Shown piece by piece: positions 27,523 through 36,194 of a DNA stretch of 64,000 bases. How positions within the stretch are numbered: the stretch's first letter is position 1; every line of letters starts with the position of its first letter. The notes below the pieces were generated by a model. It had not been told where the DNA came from. It worked only from the letters and a program-made list of their open reading frames with translations, and searched no databases. Source of the stretch: Colwellia sp. M166 (GTDB taxonomy: Bacteria; Pseudomonadota; Gammaproteobacteria; Enterobacterales; Alteromonadaceae); contig NZ_CP040755.1 in the NCBI RefSeq assembly GCF_024585285.1, forward strand, positions 4,526,001 to 4,590,000, written 5' to 3'. The position numbers were made by a program, and so were the translations under genes.

Positions 27523-27564
27523 TGCCACACCGTTTTTGCCACACCATTTTTGCCACATCATTAA
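27523..27564. repeat. 14-bp tandem repeat, three units
   Basis: Units TGCCACACCGTTTT, TGCCACACCATTTT and TGCCACATCATTAA at 27523, 27537 and 27551. It lies in the 123-bp gap between the hydrolase gene and the convergent marR gene. No stem-loop or terminator was found there. Confidence 0.75.
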
Positions 27565-27607
27565 CAAAACTGTTGAGTCAGCTGTCGCAGTAAGGTTTTG
27601 CTTATCA

Positions 27608-28021
27608 TCAGGTTAAATTACTTTTAAGTAGCTGCGTTATTGCTATAAAGTCTTCTATTTTCGCTGAAGGAATGTCTTTTATCATGGAGTTAAACACCTT
27701 CTTTTCAACTTTTTTAAACATCGTCATTATTTCAGTACCTTGAGTAGATAGTACTAAAAATTGGCTGCGTTTATCTTTTTCATTATCGATTTTAGTGATC
27801 AGTTCTTGATTAACCAATTCTTTGATCAATCTATTAATTTGCGCTTTATCTCGCCCCATAAAGTCAGCTAACTTTTGTCCAGTACAATCATTAATGATGG
27901 AAATAACTTTTAAAGCCTTTAGATGCATTGGTGATAAATCTAATGCCAGCAATTTTATTTCATGCTTCATGTTAATGCGCACAGTGTGCACCAAACTAAA
28001 GAGCGCTTCGCTTAACTCCAT
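27608..28021 (-). CDS. MarR-family transcriptional regulator
   Basis: 137 residues with the winged HTH at about 45-100: TGQKLADFMGRDKAQINRLI is the recognition region and DNEKDKRSQFLVLSTQG the wing (the usual D-x-R-D/S-K-R motif). Dimer helices flank it. It is divergent from the siderophore-interacting protein gene, with a 333-bp spacer containing a 9-bp tandem repeat, so it may regulate that gene. The effector is unknown. Confidence 0.88.
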   Translation of the reverse strand: MELSEALFSLVHTVRINMKHEIKLLALDLSPMHLKALKVISIINDCTGQKLADFMGRDKAQINRLIKELVNQELITKIDNEKDKRSQFLVLSTQGTEIMTMFKKVEKKVFNSMIKDIPSAKIEDFIAITQLLKSNLT

Positions 28022-28354
28022 TGAGCCTCCCGAGATATAGTAGACTTTATCAACTATGTGTGTGGGTTTTATTATACAGGGTAAATAAAAAAACTACTCG
28101 TATAGCTTTAAAGTATCTTGCTTTTAGTTTCGCTATTACCCTTGCTTACCCTCAAGGGCTATTAAATAGCCTCATGTAAAGCATGTAAAGCATGTAAAGC
28201 ATGTAAAGCATGTAAAGCATGTAAAGCATGTTTAGTTGCGCAATGCGGTTACTTTACAATTTAATTGTCATTTAATCGTGGCGAGCTATATGGCACGGGT
28301 GTTAGCAAAATCAACAGCTATTGCTTAAAAATTAAAAAACAGGAGTAAATTATT
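28022..28354. other. 333-bp divergent regulatory region with a tandem repeat
   Basis: Non-coding region between marR and the siderophore-interacting gene. It contains the catgtaaag tandem array (28173-28230) and, about 10 bp before the plus-strand gene, a CAGGAG ribosome site. No other element recognised. Confidence 0.6.
28173..28230. repeat. 9-bp tandem repeat (CATGTAAAG), six units plus four bases
   Basis: Six exact copies of CATGTAAAG followed by CATG. Each unit contains ATGTAA, so no frame through it encodes protein. Perfect identity suggests recent slippage and copy-number variation between strains. Confidence 0.95.
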
Positions 28355-29080
28355 ATGGGTCCTACTATGCGAATGACACAGGTTTTATCAGTGCATGATT
28401 TATCGCCACATATGAGAAGGATCGTGTTAACGGGAGAATCACTTGCTGACTTTCCTCAAAATAAAGAAAGTGCACACGTTAAAGCCATTTTTCCTGATGT
28501 AAATAGCGAGCATAAAAAGCCAAAACTGGGTCTTTATTTAGGATTTAAAAAATGGATGCGCTCTTATACCATTCGCGCTTTTAATAAAGAAAGATTAGCC
28601 TTAACCATTGATTTTGCTGTTAATGATCACGAAGGGCTAGCAAGTAACTGGGCTTTACAAGCTAAGGTTGGCGACTATCTGGGTATTGCTGGACCAGGAG
28701 AGGTAAAACATAACAATTTACAAGCACCCAAACACTTGTTTTTTGGTGATATTACGGCATTACCGGCTATTGCGGCAACCTTAGAGAAACTGCCGTCCAA
28801 TGCCCAAGGTCATGCTTACATTCAGGTGCCTGACAAACGAGATATTCAAGCTTTAGTTACACCAAAAGCAGTGCAATTACATTGGTTAGTCACTGATAAT
28901 AAGTTAACGGGTGAGTTTTTAGCTGGGCTTGAATCCATCGGTCAAAACTTGGCTGACACTGCAATATTTATGGCGGCAGAAGCAAGTATTATTAAGCAGT
29001 TAAAAGCTCATCTTAATGATTATTGTCAGTATGATAAAGCAATGCTCTACGCCAGTGCTTATTGGAATAAGAAAAGATAA
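28355..29080 (+). CDS. Siderophore-interacting protein (ViuB/FAD-binding family)
   Basis: Cytoplasmic flavin reductase-like protein expected to reduce Fe(III)-siderophore complexes so that iron is released. 241 residues. FAD-binding beta-barrel with the signature MRSYTIRAF and DHEGLASNWA, then the SIP C-terminal NAD(P)H-domain (HLFFGDITALPAI, FMAAEASIIKQLK, YASAYWNKKR). No siderophore gene or receptor lies next to it, apart from the distant TonB receptor. GGAG ribosome site upstream of ATG. Confidence 0.93.
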   Translation: MGPTMRMTQVLSVHDLSPHMRRIVLTGESLADFPQNKESAHVKAIFPDVNSEHKKPKLGLYLGFKKWMRSYTIRAFNKERLALTIDFAVNDHEGLASNWALQAKVGDYLGIAGPGEVKHNNLQAPKHLFFGDITALPAIAATLEKLPSNAQGHAYIQVPDKRDIQALVTPKAVQLHWLVTDNKLTGEFLAGLESIGQNLADTAIFMAAEASIIKQLKAHLNDYCQYDKAMLYASAYWNKKR

Positions 29081-29472
29081 TAAACCGGCAATAGTATCAA
29101 ACCGAGATAATTAGCCAAAATGGTTAGTAAATAGCCGGTATTAATCATCGTGGCTAATTGAGCTTTATCGCTGATGTGAATTGTCAGGTATAAGAGGTAT
29201 AAACTTCTTTTCTTATTCAGTTTACTCGCCCTAATTAGTTTACTTACATTGATTGGTACTGTGCATCTTCATTGTCGCGTAATGATCTATTGCTGTATCA
29301 CTAAGCTTGGCCTGCGGATAGGTATTAGCGGGATTCCCCAGTAATTAACTGTTTAATGAAAGTAGAACGTGTATATTTGTAAGTTATTGTTAAGCATGTG
29401 TAATAATTTGAAAATAATTAAACAAATCGTTATGCTGCTTACCTAACTATCTAATAAGTAAACTTTATAATT
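29081..29472. other. 392-bp intergenic region, nothing recognised
   Basis: AT-rich spacer between two plus-strand genes. No gene, repeat or convincing terminator was seen. The promoter for the downstream propeller protein should be here. Confidence 0.5.
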
Positions 29473-31620
29473 ATGCGAATTACCTCTTTATTGGTCTTAC
29501 TAAGTACTTTATTTATACTATCAAGCCCGCAAGTAAACGCTACAAGAATACATTATCAAGATGTATTAAAACAAATGGACAACAGCGGTCGCTACTTGAT
29601 AACAGGTAATGAAAGAGCACGTCATAGTTCTTCAGCCAATGGCGTCAGTGTTATTGACAACCATACAGGCAAGCAAATATTTCACGAAGAGTATGGAAAA
29701 AATGAGGGGCGAGTTTTTAATTTTGCTATGTCTGCTAGTGGAAAATACTTTGGATATTGGGCTGAAAAATATCCAAGAAAAGGTTTTTTTTATGTTTATC
29801 AACGTTCTCCTTTAAAATTACTGCATAAAATTCCGTCACCTAATAGTTGGGATTGGGATCGAGGGGCAGAGTTTTCTGTCTCTGAAAAACGCTTATATCT
29901 TCAATCTTATACTAATAGTTTAGTTGTGGATGTTGACTCAGGTAAAACACTACAACTTTTTAAACGTGTCACTCCTAGTCATGATGATTTTAAGGTGGGC
30001 GCAATAACACCGGACGATCAAAAGTTAGTTGTTTCAAGAGAAAAATCATTCAATGTTTGGGATATTTCAACAGGAAAGCTCCTGCTAAATACCTTTGATA
30101 GAAAAAATAGTTTTGGCAGACATGGTTGGGGGCCAATACGTTTTAATAAGACTGGAACGCACTACTTATCAGCTTGGGCAGGTGGTTTTGTAATGGTGAA
30201 TATTGAAACGGGGAAGATCACCTATGTTTTGGAAGATTTGGCCTCCCACTCAGATATTATGGCAGATTTTATTGCTGATGAACGCTTACCTTTAGTGACG
30301 TTTATTAGCGGTAGAGCAGGTTATCATGATGAGGCTGATGCTCAAAGATTGAAAGCGCCAACCTCTGGTATTTATTTGTATGATATCGTCAAGAAAAAAG
30401 TCGTTAGCCGTTTAGGTGATAAGGATGATAACTACCAAGAAGCTCGCAAAAAAGCAGATTACTTAGTCTCAGAAGAGCGAGTTGAAGAGCTACAAGCGCA
30501 ATATGCACAATTGAATAATCTCCAAGGGAAAGAACAGCTTGAGCAGTATGCATTGTTATTTACAGCGTTATCTAATGGCAATACCACTTATGTCACTGCT
30601 ATTAATACCTTATTAGCACAAACACAAAAAGGTTGGCTGAAGGCCAGCACCGAACAAGTCGCTTTAGCGCAAAAAACGGGTAATGCTCAGCACCTGATAA
30701 CGTTAGCCGAGCAACATCTGCTTGAACCTCAGTCAGAAATTAGTTTTTATCAACGTAAGGTATTACCTGCGATACTCGCTATTTATCAACAGCAAAAAGA
30801 TTACCAAGGTTTATTAGCTATGTTAACGCTTGCTAACTTACCTGCAACGATCGCTGATTCTGTTATTTCATCAGCGGTTAAGTATATGCCCGAGTCTTTA
30901 TCGCTAAATGAACGACTTGAGTTCGTTAATAAGTTTGCAGATAACCCAGCAACTGAAAACGTTATCGCTGATATATATAAAGAAGTTGAAAAAGCAGAAT
31001 CTATTGCCGCTTATTTATGGTTCAGTGAAAACTTACCTGACAGTAAGCAAGCGAAAGCGGCGATAAGAAATATGCATCAACTTGCATTCGAACTAGCTGA
31101 AAGTGTCGATACTGTTGCCGCCTATAATGATTTTATTATTGCTTACCCTTGGGCTACACAAGCACAAGAAGCGAATGAATTAGCACGTGCGCTTGAAAAT
31201 GACGAATACTCGAGCTTCTTCAGTAGTGATGATGAGTTATCACGCCGTTTATTAGTGCGTTCGAAACAAATTGCCCGAAAAGCAAAGCAACAGTCATATG
31301 ATACGGTTGGGTATCTATTGATTATTGAACGCATGAATACCTTATTACAAGATAACTTTCCAGGTGCAGAAGCCACCCTGCGTTATTTAGAGTCAGAAGA
31401 GTTTAAAGACTTTCATCGTGACTTTAATCGTGCAATGAAATCGCTAGAAACACGTTTAGATGATATCAACAAGAGTGTAGGCAAACTCAATAGCTTTATT
31501 CAACGTCAGTCAGATACCATGAATGCTCACTTTGATAAAGCTGCTCAAGATCGTGAAATGGCTAGCGAGTTAACACGTCAACATCGACTATGGGAGCGCT
31601 ATTTACAAAAGCAAGAGTAA
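29473..31620 (+). CDS. Secreted beta-propeller protein with helical C-terminal half, unknown function
   Basis: 715 residues. Signal peptide (1-23), then WD40/quinoprotein-like repeats to about residue 310, with blades such as AMSASGKYFGYWAEKY, VVDVDSGKTLQLF, FNVWDISTGKLLL and FVMVNIETGKITYV. The remaining 400 residues are helical, with several repeat-like helices, and end in a coiled coil (about 655-715, RLDDINKSVGKLNSFIQRQ). No catalytic motif was seen. It may be a periplasmic scaffold or tether. It stands alone between intergenic gaps. Confidence 0.8.
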   Translation: MRITSLLVLLSTLFILSSPQVNATRIHYQDVLKQMDNSGRYLITGNERARHSSSANGVSVIDNHTGKQIFHEEYGKNEGRVFNFAMSASGKYFGYWAEKYPRKGFFYVYQRSPLKLLHKIPSPNSWDWDRGAEFSVSEKRLYLQSYTNSLVVDVDSGKTLQLFKRVTPSHDDFKVGAITPDDQKLVVSREKSFNVWDISTGKLLLNTFDRKNSFGRHGWGPIRFNKTGTHYLSAWAGGFVMVNIETGKITYVLEDLASHSDIMADFIADERLPLVTFISGRAGYHDEADAQRLKAPTSGIYLYDIVKKKVVSRLGDKDDNYQEARKKADYLVSEERVEELQAQYAQLNNLQGKEQLEQYALLFTALSNGNTTYVTAINTLLAQTQKGWLKASTEQVALAQKTGNAQHLITLAEQHLLEPQSEISFYQRKVLPAILAIYQQQKDYQGLLAMLTLANLPATIADSVISSAVKYMPESLSLNERLEFVNKFADNPATENVIADIYKEVEKAESIAAYLWFSENLPDSKQAKAAIRNMHQLAFELAESVDTVAAYNDFIIAYPWATQAQEANELARALENDEYSSFFSSDDELSRRLLVRSKQIARKAKQQSYDTVGYLLIIERMNTLLQDNFPGAEATLRYLESEEFKDFHRDFNRAMKSLETRLDDINKSVGKLNSFIQRQSDTMNAHFDKAAQDREMASELTRQHRLWERYLQKQE

Positions 31621-31668
31621 GGCATGAAAATTACGTCTGCTCATGGACGTAATGATTGAGCAATAACA

Positions 31669-31714
31669 GCAGCACGTTTACATGGATAGCTAAACCTAAA
31701 GCGTGCTGTTTTCT
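31669..31714 (+). terminator. Possible terminator after the propeller gene
   Basis: CAGCACG (31670-31676) pairs with CGTGCTG (31702-31708), extended by TTT/AAA pairs inward, then TTTTCTT. The loop is long. A second hairpin, ATTACGTC/GACGTAAT at 31630-31653, precedes it. Confidence 0.45.
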
Positions 31715-32223
31715 TATGAGTAGATGTTGCCGTTGCTTTCTATCTCGGTGAGATAAATACGGGTCATTAGCTCAAGCTGGTGGTAATTGGGCAACATATG
31801 CTCGCATAATTTATAAAAAGCTTTATCGTGCTGTTTTTCTTTTATGTGGGCTAGCTCATGTACCACTATCATTTGCAATAAGGCTTCAGGCGCTTTCTTA
31901 AACACGCTACCAATTCTAATTTCGTTTTTACTTTTTAGTTTGCTGCCTTGTACCCGAGAAACATAGGTGTGTAGGCCAAGTGCGTTGTTAATAATATGAA
32001 TTTTATCATCGTATTTAACTTGGCTAAGCGGCGCAGACTGTTTTATATATTGTTGTTTATACGTTAAGCAATATTGTCGTAATGCCTTGTCAGAAGTCAC
32101 TTGATGGGGTTTAGGAAAATGACTAAGCAAATAAGTTTTGAGTTTATTTTCGTCAATTAGCGTACGCACTTGTTGTTGTATGTCTTGTGAGTAGTGGGCG
32201 AGGTACTTTAATGATGTGGTCAT
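31714..32223 (-). CDS. YgjP-like (M48-related) metallopeptidase domain protein
   Basis: 169 residues, a short member of the YgjP/DUF45 family, whose role is not settled. The zinc motif is VVHELAHIKEK (H122, E123, H126), followed by QHDKAFYKLCEHMLPNY, the usual continuation with a third His. The N-terminal barrel half is shortened; the normal YKxRWGSC segment is replaced by SKLKSKNEIRIGSVFKKAP. ATG start. It is the next minus-strand gene after pgi, beyond a hairpin. Confidence 0.85.
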   Translation of the reverse strand: MTTSLKYLAHYSQDIQQQVRTLIDENKLKTYLLSHFPKPHQVTSDKALRQYCLTYKQQYIKQSAPLSQVKYDDKIHIINNALGLHTYVSRVQGSKLKSKNEIRIGSVFKKAPEALLQMIVVHELAHIKEKQHDKAFYKLCEHMLPNYHQLELMTRIYLTEIESNGNIYS

Positions 32224-32304
32224 TTTATTTGATCTGTTTTTATTATTTACTAGCGTGACATAAATGCATAAGGCAAATGTTAAGGCTGAATTACTGCCAA
32301 ATTA

Positions 32305-32341
32305 TAAATGAAAATAGCGAGGGTGATAAACGCTATTTTCA
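32305..32341 (-). terminator. Probable terminator downstream of pgi
   Basis: Perfect 10-bp stem GAAAATAGCG (32310-32319) with CGCTATTTTC (32331-32340), 11-nt loop, followed on the minus strand by ATTTAT. The U-tract is imperfect. Confidence 0.5.
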
Positions 32342-32378
32342 TTACTTGTGCTGCTATTGGCATTCAGATCATAAGGTT

Positions 32379-34031
32379 TTATTCGAATGGCTTGGTGTAT
32401 TTTTGATAAAAATTAATTAAGCCAGCTGTTGAGCTGTCATGTTGCTCGCTAATATTACCCGAAGATAACTCTTCTTGAATATTATTGGCTAAACCTTTGC
32501 CTAGCTCTACACCCCATTGATCAAATGAGCATATTTGCAAAATAATGCCTTGAACGAATATTTTATGTTCATATAAGGCAATTAAACTACCTAATGAGCG
32601 CGGTGATATGCGTTTCATTAAAATAGAATTGGTTGGTCGGTTACCTTTATGTACTTTATGCGGGGCAACTTTATCAATGTAATCTGGCGTTCTGCCTTTT
32701 GCCTTTAAATCATCTCTAACTTGAGTTTCGTCAACGCCCTGCATAAGTGCTTGTGTTTGAGCAAAGAAGTTTGCCATCAGTGTTTCGTGGTGACCTTGTA
32801 CAGGCGTTACACTTTCCACAGAGCCAATAAAATCAGCCGGTACAATATTATTACTTTGATGTAAATATTGATAAAAAGCATGTTGACCATTAATGCCTAA
32901 TTCACCCCAAATAGAGGGAACCGTTGGGTAAGATATCGGCTTTCCATCCCAGGTTACTGATTTACCGTTACTTTCCATTTCGGCTTGCTGTAAATAGGCC
33001 GATAGCATATGCAATGACTGATCGTAAGGTAATATGGCCTGAGACTGCGCACCAAGAAAAGTGCAATTCCAAACACTTAATAAAGCCAAAATAACCGGGG
33101 CATTTTCTGCTAATGGAGCATTGCAAAAATGTTGGTCAATTTCATGAGCACCTTCGAGTAGTTCGATAAAGCGTTCGAAGCCTAAATCAATCGCGATTGG
33201 TAAGCCAATAGCTGACCAAAGTGAGAAACGTCCACCAACCCAATCCCACATATCAAAAATGTTTTCTTGCGCAATACCAAACTCAGTGGCATTTTTTTTA
33301 TTTGATGACACAGCAACAAAATGTTTTGCAATGGCGGATTGGTCAAACGATGAAGCAACTAACCATTTCATTGCTGTTTTAGCATTGGTCATGGTTTCAG
33401 TGGTAGTAAAGGTTTTACTGGAAACAATAAACAGTACTTTTTCTGGATTTAATGGCCTAAGCACATTGGCTATTTGAGTGCCGTCAACATTAGAAACATA
33501 ATGCACATTAACACTATTATCACTGTATTGGTCTAATGCTTCGGTGACCATTTGTGGACCTAAGTTTGAGCCACCAACACCAATGTTAACAACATCAGTA
33601 ATGCGTTTTCCAGAATAGCCTTTCCATAAACCTTGACGAATTTTATTACTAAACTCTTTCATTTTGTCTAAGGCGAGTTGGACATCAAGGTTGATGTCTT
33701 TGCCGTCGAGCATGATAGGCGTTTTACTGCGGTTACGCAGTGCCGTATGTAGTACCGCACGCTCTTCGGTGCTATTGATACGTTCGCCGCTGAACATTTT
33801 TTCACGCCAAGCTTCAACCTCACACTCTTTGGCAAGATTAATAAGCAAATCCATGGTTGACGTTGATATTAAATTTTTTGAATAATCGACAAGAAAAGGG
33901 GCAAGTTGAATAGAGAACTGCTGAAAACGCTCCGGATTTTGTTTAAATAACTCACTCATATGCTGTTGTTTCATTTGTGCAGCATGCTGAGTTAGCTTTT
34001 CCCAACTAGGTAGTGAAGTTCTATCTTGCAT
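32379..34031 (-). CDS. pgi: Glucose-6-phosphate isomerase
   Basis: Interconverts glucose-6-phosphate and fructose-6-phosphate in the cytoplasm. With the ATG at 34031 the protein has 550 residues, as in E. coli (549). Family signatures are VNIGVGGSNLGPQMV, FIVSSKTFTTTETMTN, WVGGRFSLWSAIGLP, WGELGINGQHAFYQ and FDQWGVELGKGLA. A longer frame begins at 34100, but GGAG five bases before the ATG at 34031 and the family length decide the start. It is monocistronic between a LysR gene (divergent) and the YgjP-like gene. Confidence 0.97.
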   Translation of the reverse strand: MQDRTSLPSWEKLTQHAAQMKQQHMSELFKQNPERFQQFSIQLAPFLVDYSKNLISTSTMDLLINLAKECEVEAWREKMFSGERINSTEERAVLHTALRNRSKTPIMLDGKDINLDVQLALDKMKEFSNKIRQGLWKGYSGKRITDVVNIGVGGSNLGPQMVTEALDQYSDNSVNVHYVSNVDGTQIANVLRPLNPEKVLFIVSSKTFTTTETMTNAKTAMKWLVASSFDQSAIAKHFVAVSSNKKNATEFGIAQENIFDMWDWVGGRFSLWSAIGLPIAIDLGFERFIELLEGAHEIDQHFCNAPLAENAPVILALLSVWNCTFLGAQSQAILPYDQSLHMLSAYLQQAEMESNGKSVTWDGKPISYPTVPSIWGELGINGQHAFYQYLHQSNNIVPADFIGSVESVTPVQGHHETLMANFFAQTQALMQGVDETQVRDDLKAKGRTPDYIDKVAPHKVHKGNRPTNSILMKRISPRSLGSLIALYEHKIFVQGIILQICSFDQWGVELGKGLANNIQEELSSGNISEQHDSSTAGLINFYQKYTKPFE

Positions 34032-34348
34032 CTTTTCTCCAATAATGTGTTTGTCGGTCAATAGTGTCGTTCTTGCGCGATATATGAGAGTAACATCCAT
34101 TCATAATATTACTATATTCAGTTGTTATACTAATACTTTATCGATCTATTGAGCTGCTAATTAGTTATTACTTGACCAAGTGGTTAACTTTTGTTTTAAC
34201 TCGAATACTACCACTGAACTTGATTAAGCGTATAACATACAAGCTGATTATTTTAATTGTTGCGTGTACTAATAATATCGTGCAGTTATTAATTTACGTA
34301 TATACTGGCGTAACAAACAGCTAATAAGCCCCATTATAGTTTCTCAAT

Positions 34349-35242
34349 ATGCAACAATATGATTTAGTCGCACTTCGTAGTTTTATTTCTGTGGTTGACG
34401 CCGGTAGTTTTAATCAAGCCGCGCAGTTATTAAATACTAGCACAGCTGCCGTGAGTCGACGGGTGTCAGTCTTAGAGTCAGCGCTTGATGTCAGATTGTT
34501 AAATCGGACCACTCGCCGGGTCGAGCTTACAGAAGCGGGTCAGCAGTTTTATCAAGATGTGGTGAATATATTTCAGTCTTTAGATGAAGCACAAGAGCGT
34601 ATTCAGACAGGTAGTCAGCACCTTAAGGGGAGTTTACGCATTTCAGCACCTCTTAGTTTTGGTATTACTTCTTTAACTCCTATTTTAACTGGCTTTATGA
34701 AGCTTCATCCTGAACTTAAGCTACATTTACAACTAGAAGATCACCGCACTAACTTTGTTGCCGATGGGATTGATGTGGGTATTCGCATTGGTCGTTTGGA
34801 AGACTCAACCTTAGTGGCGCTGCCGATAACGAAAGTCTCTGCTATTTTTTGTGCTGCACCGAGCTACTTAAAACAACATGGTAAGCCCAATACACCTGAA
34901 GAGCTTATTAAGCATAATTGTTTACGTTACAGTTTAGTAAGTCCTAAATATGTTTGGTCGAACCCACATGATGGTGTTCAACACAGTATTGATATTAACG
35001 GTACGTTAACGTGTAACAATGGCAATGCGCTAAAAGAAGCGGCTATTGAAGGGGTGGGGGTATTGCAGTCGCCAATGTTTATTGTCGATGATGCTATTGA
35101 AAAAGGGCAGTTAGTTGAAATATTATCTGAATATAAACCTGAGCCTTTCGGGCTGTATGCGGTTAAATTATCGCGTAAATTTACCTCAGCAAAAGTAAAT
35201 GCTTTTATTGCATACTTAAAAGCTTATTATGGTGATAGCTAA
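34349..35242 (+). CDS. LysR-family transcriptional regulator
   Basis: 297 residues. N-terminal winged HTH (LVALRSFISVVDAGSFNQAA, then STAAVSRRVSVLE and LNRTTRRVELTEAG) and a periplasmic-binding-like effector domain (GSLRISAPLSFGI, GIDVGIRIGRLEDSTLVA). Of the subgroup often found beside oxidoreductase genes. Target and inducer are unknown; the neighbours are pgi (divergent, about 320 bp away) and the TetR gene. No ribosome site stands out before the ATG. Confidence 0.92.
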   Translation: MQQYDLVALRSFISVVDAGSFNQAAQLLNTSTAAVSRRVSVLESALDVRLLNRTTRRVELTEAGQQFYQDVVNIFQSLDEAQERIQTGSQHLKGSLRISAPLSFGITSLTPILTGFMKLHPELKLHLQLEDHRTNFVADGIDVGIRIGRLEDSTLVALPITKVSAIFCAAPSYLKQHGKPNTPEELIKHNCLRYSLVSPKYVWSNPHDGVQHSIDINGTLTCNNGNALKEAAIEGVGVLQSPMFIVDDAIEKGQLVEILSEYKPEPFGLYAVKLSRKFTSAKVNAFIAYLKAYYGDS

Positions 35243-35425
35243 GTGGTTGGTTTTTTTGTCATAAACCACAGTTGATCATCGGTGCGTGAAAAACGAACTT
35301 ATTTCTGGAGTTATTGAATTGTATTCAGAAGGCTAAACTTTGGACGTTAGCTTTATCAATCCACACGATACTAAAATATTCCGCTAAGACCCGATACATT
35401 ACATTAATAATGCCAATTGATTATG

Positions 35426-35998
35426 CTAAAGCGGTAGCGTTGATGCTTTAAAAACCGACATAAGGTTTTTCACAAACGCTAAATTATCTTGGTTTGACAC
35501 TGACACCGTAATGCCAAAGGGCGCAAAATGTAATGTTTCTGCTAAAGTTTCTGCCGATAAACCAACTTTTTGCAATGTTAAGCGATTTTCTGCGACTTCT
35601 TTTTCGATTCTTACTTGAATGCTTTGCTTGATAACGGTTTCTTCGGCCTCAATCAGATCTTTACAAAAAGCGTGGCCGGCATGTAATAAATTTGCGCGAA
35701 CTAGGCTACTTGACACATCATTAAACAAACCTTCACAGCGTTGAATAATTAGCTCATAGGTTTCCTGCCAAAAGTCACCATTTGATCTACTATAATCGTT
35801 AAGCAGTATATTGTGTTGCTTAAAGTGCTGATTAACGACAGCCCTAAATAAAACTTCTTTAGATTTAAACTGTTTATGAATAGTAACACGAGAGATACCC
35901 GCATAACGACTTATCATAGATATATTGGTGGTGTCGTATCCGTGCTGGAAAAAACATTCCATCGCTAGGGCGAGAATCTTCTCGGTAGTGCTTTGCAA
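35426..35998 (-). CDS. TetR-family repressor, probably of the adjacent RND pump
   Basis: N-terminal HTH: TTEKILALAMECFFQHGYDT, ISMISRYAGISRVTIHKQF and FKSKEVLFRAVV, followed by an all-helical ligand domain (AcrR-like in shape). The frame runs up to TTG 36058, but that codon touches the arm of the dyad and has no ribosome site; TTG at 35998 with AAGAG eight bases upstream gives a usual TetR N-terminus (190 residues). The start is not certain. It is divergent from the RND genes and should repress them through the dyad at 36059-36091. Confidence 0.88.
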   Translation of the reverse strand: MQSTTEKILALAMECFFQHGYDTTNISMISRYAGISRVTIHKQFKSKEVLFRAVVNQHFKQHNILLNDYSRSNGDFWQETYELIIQRCEGLFNDVSSSLVRANLLHAGHAFCKDLIEAEETVIKQSIQVRIEKEVAENRLTLQKVGLSAETLAETLHFAPFGITVSVSNQDNLAFVKNLMSVFKASTLPL

Positions 35999-36058
35999 AG
36001 TATCGTCTCTTAGTAAGGCTAATTTTTTTATTTTAACGTGAGTGATAACAATAAACAA

Positions 36059-36091
36059 CAGGTTTACAATAGTTGTTAATGTGTAAACCTG
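36059..36091. promoter_or_regulatory. Perfect 10-bp dyad, likely TetR operator of the RND operon
   Basis: CAGGTTTACA (36059-36068) and TGTAAACCTG (36082-36091) are exact reverse complements around a 13-bp centre. It overlaps a possible plus-strand promoter, -35 TTGTTA (36073-36078) and -10 TATAGT (36095-36100) with a 16-bp spacer, so binding would block the pump promoter. Confidence 0.8.
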
Positions 36092-36194
36092 TGCTATAGT
36101 TGCGCTTTATTTTTTAGTTTACTGGCTAAGTGGTTGCTTTTTGTTCAATAAGCCTCAGGTAGCTTTATTTTATCCTAAATGTCTTGGAGTTAAT

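Noticed and set aside
28173..28230. CRISPR-like array at the 9-bp repeats
   Set aside because: Units are contiguous and identical, without spacers; it is a simple tandem repeat.
34032..34100. Longer pgi start at 34100
   Set aside because: GGAG precedes the ATG at 34031 and the shorter protein has the normal length.
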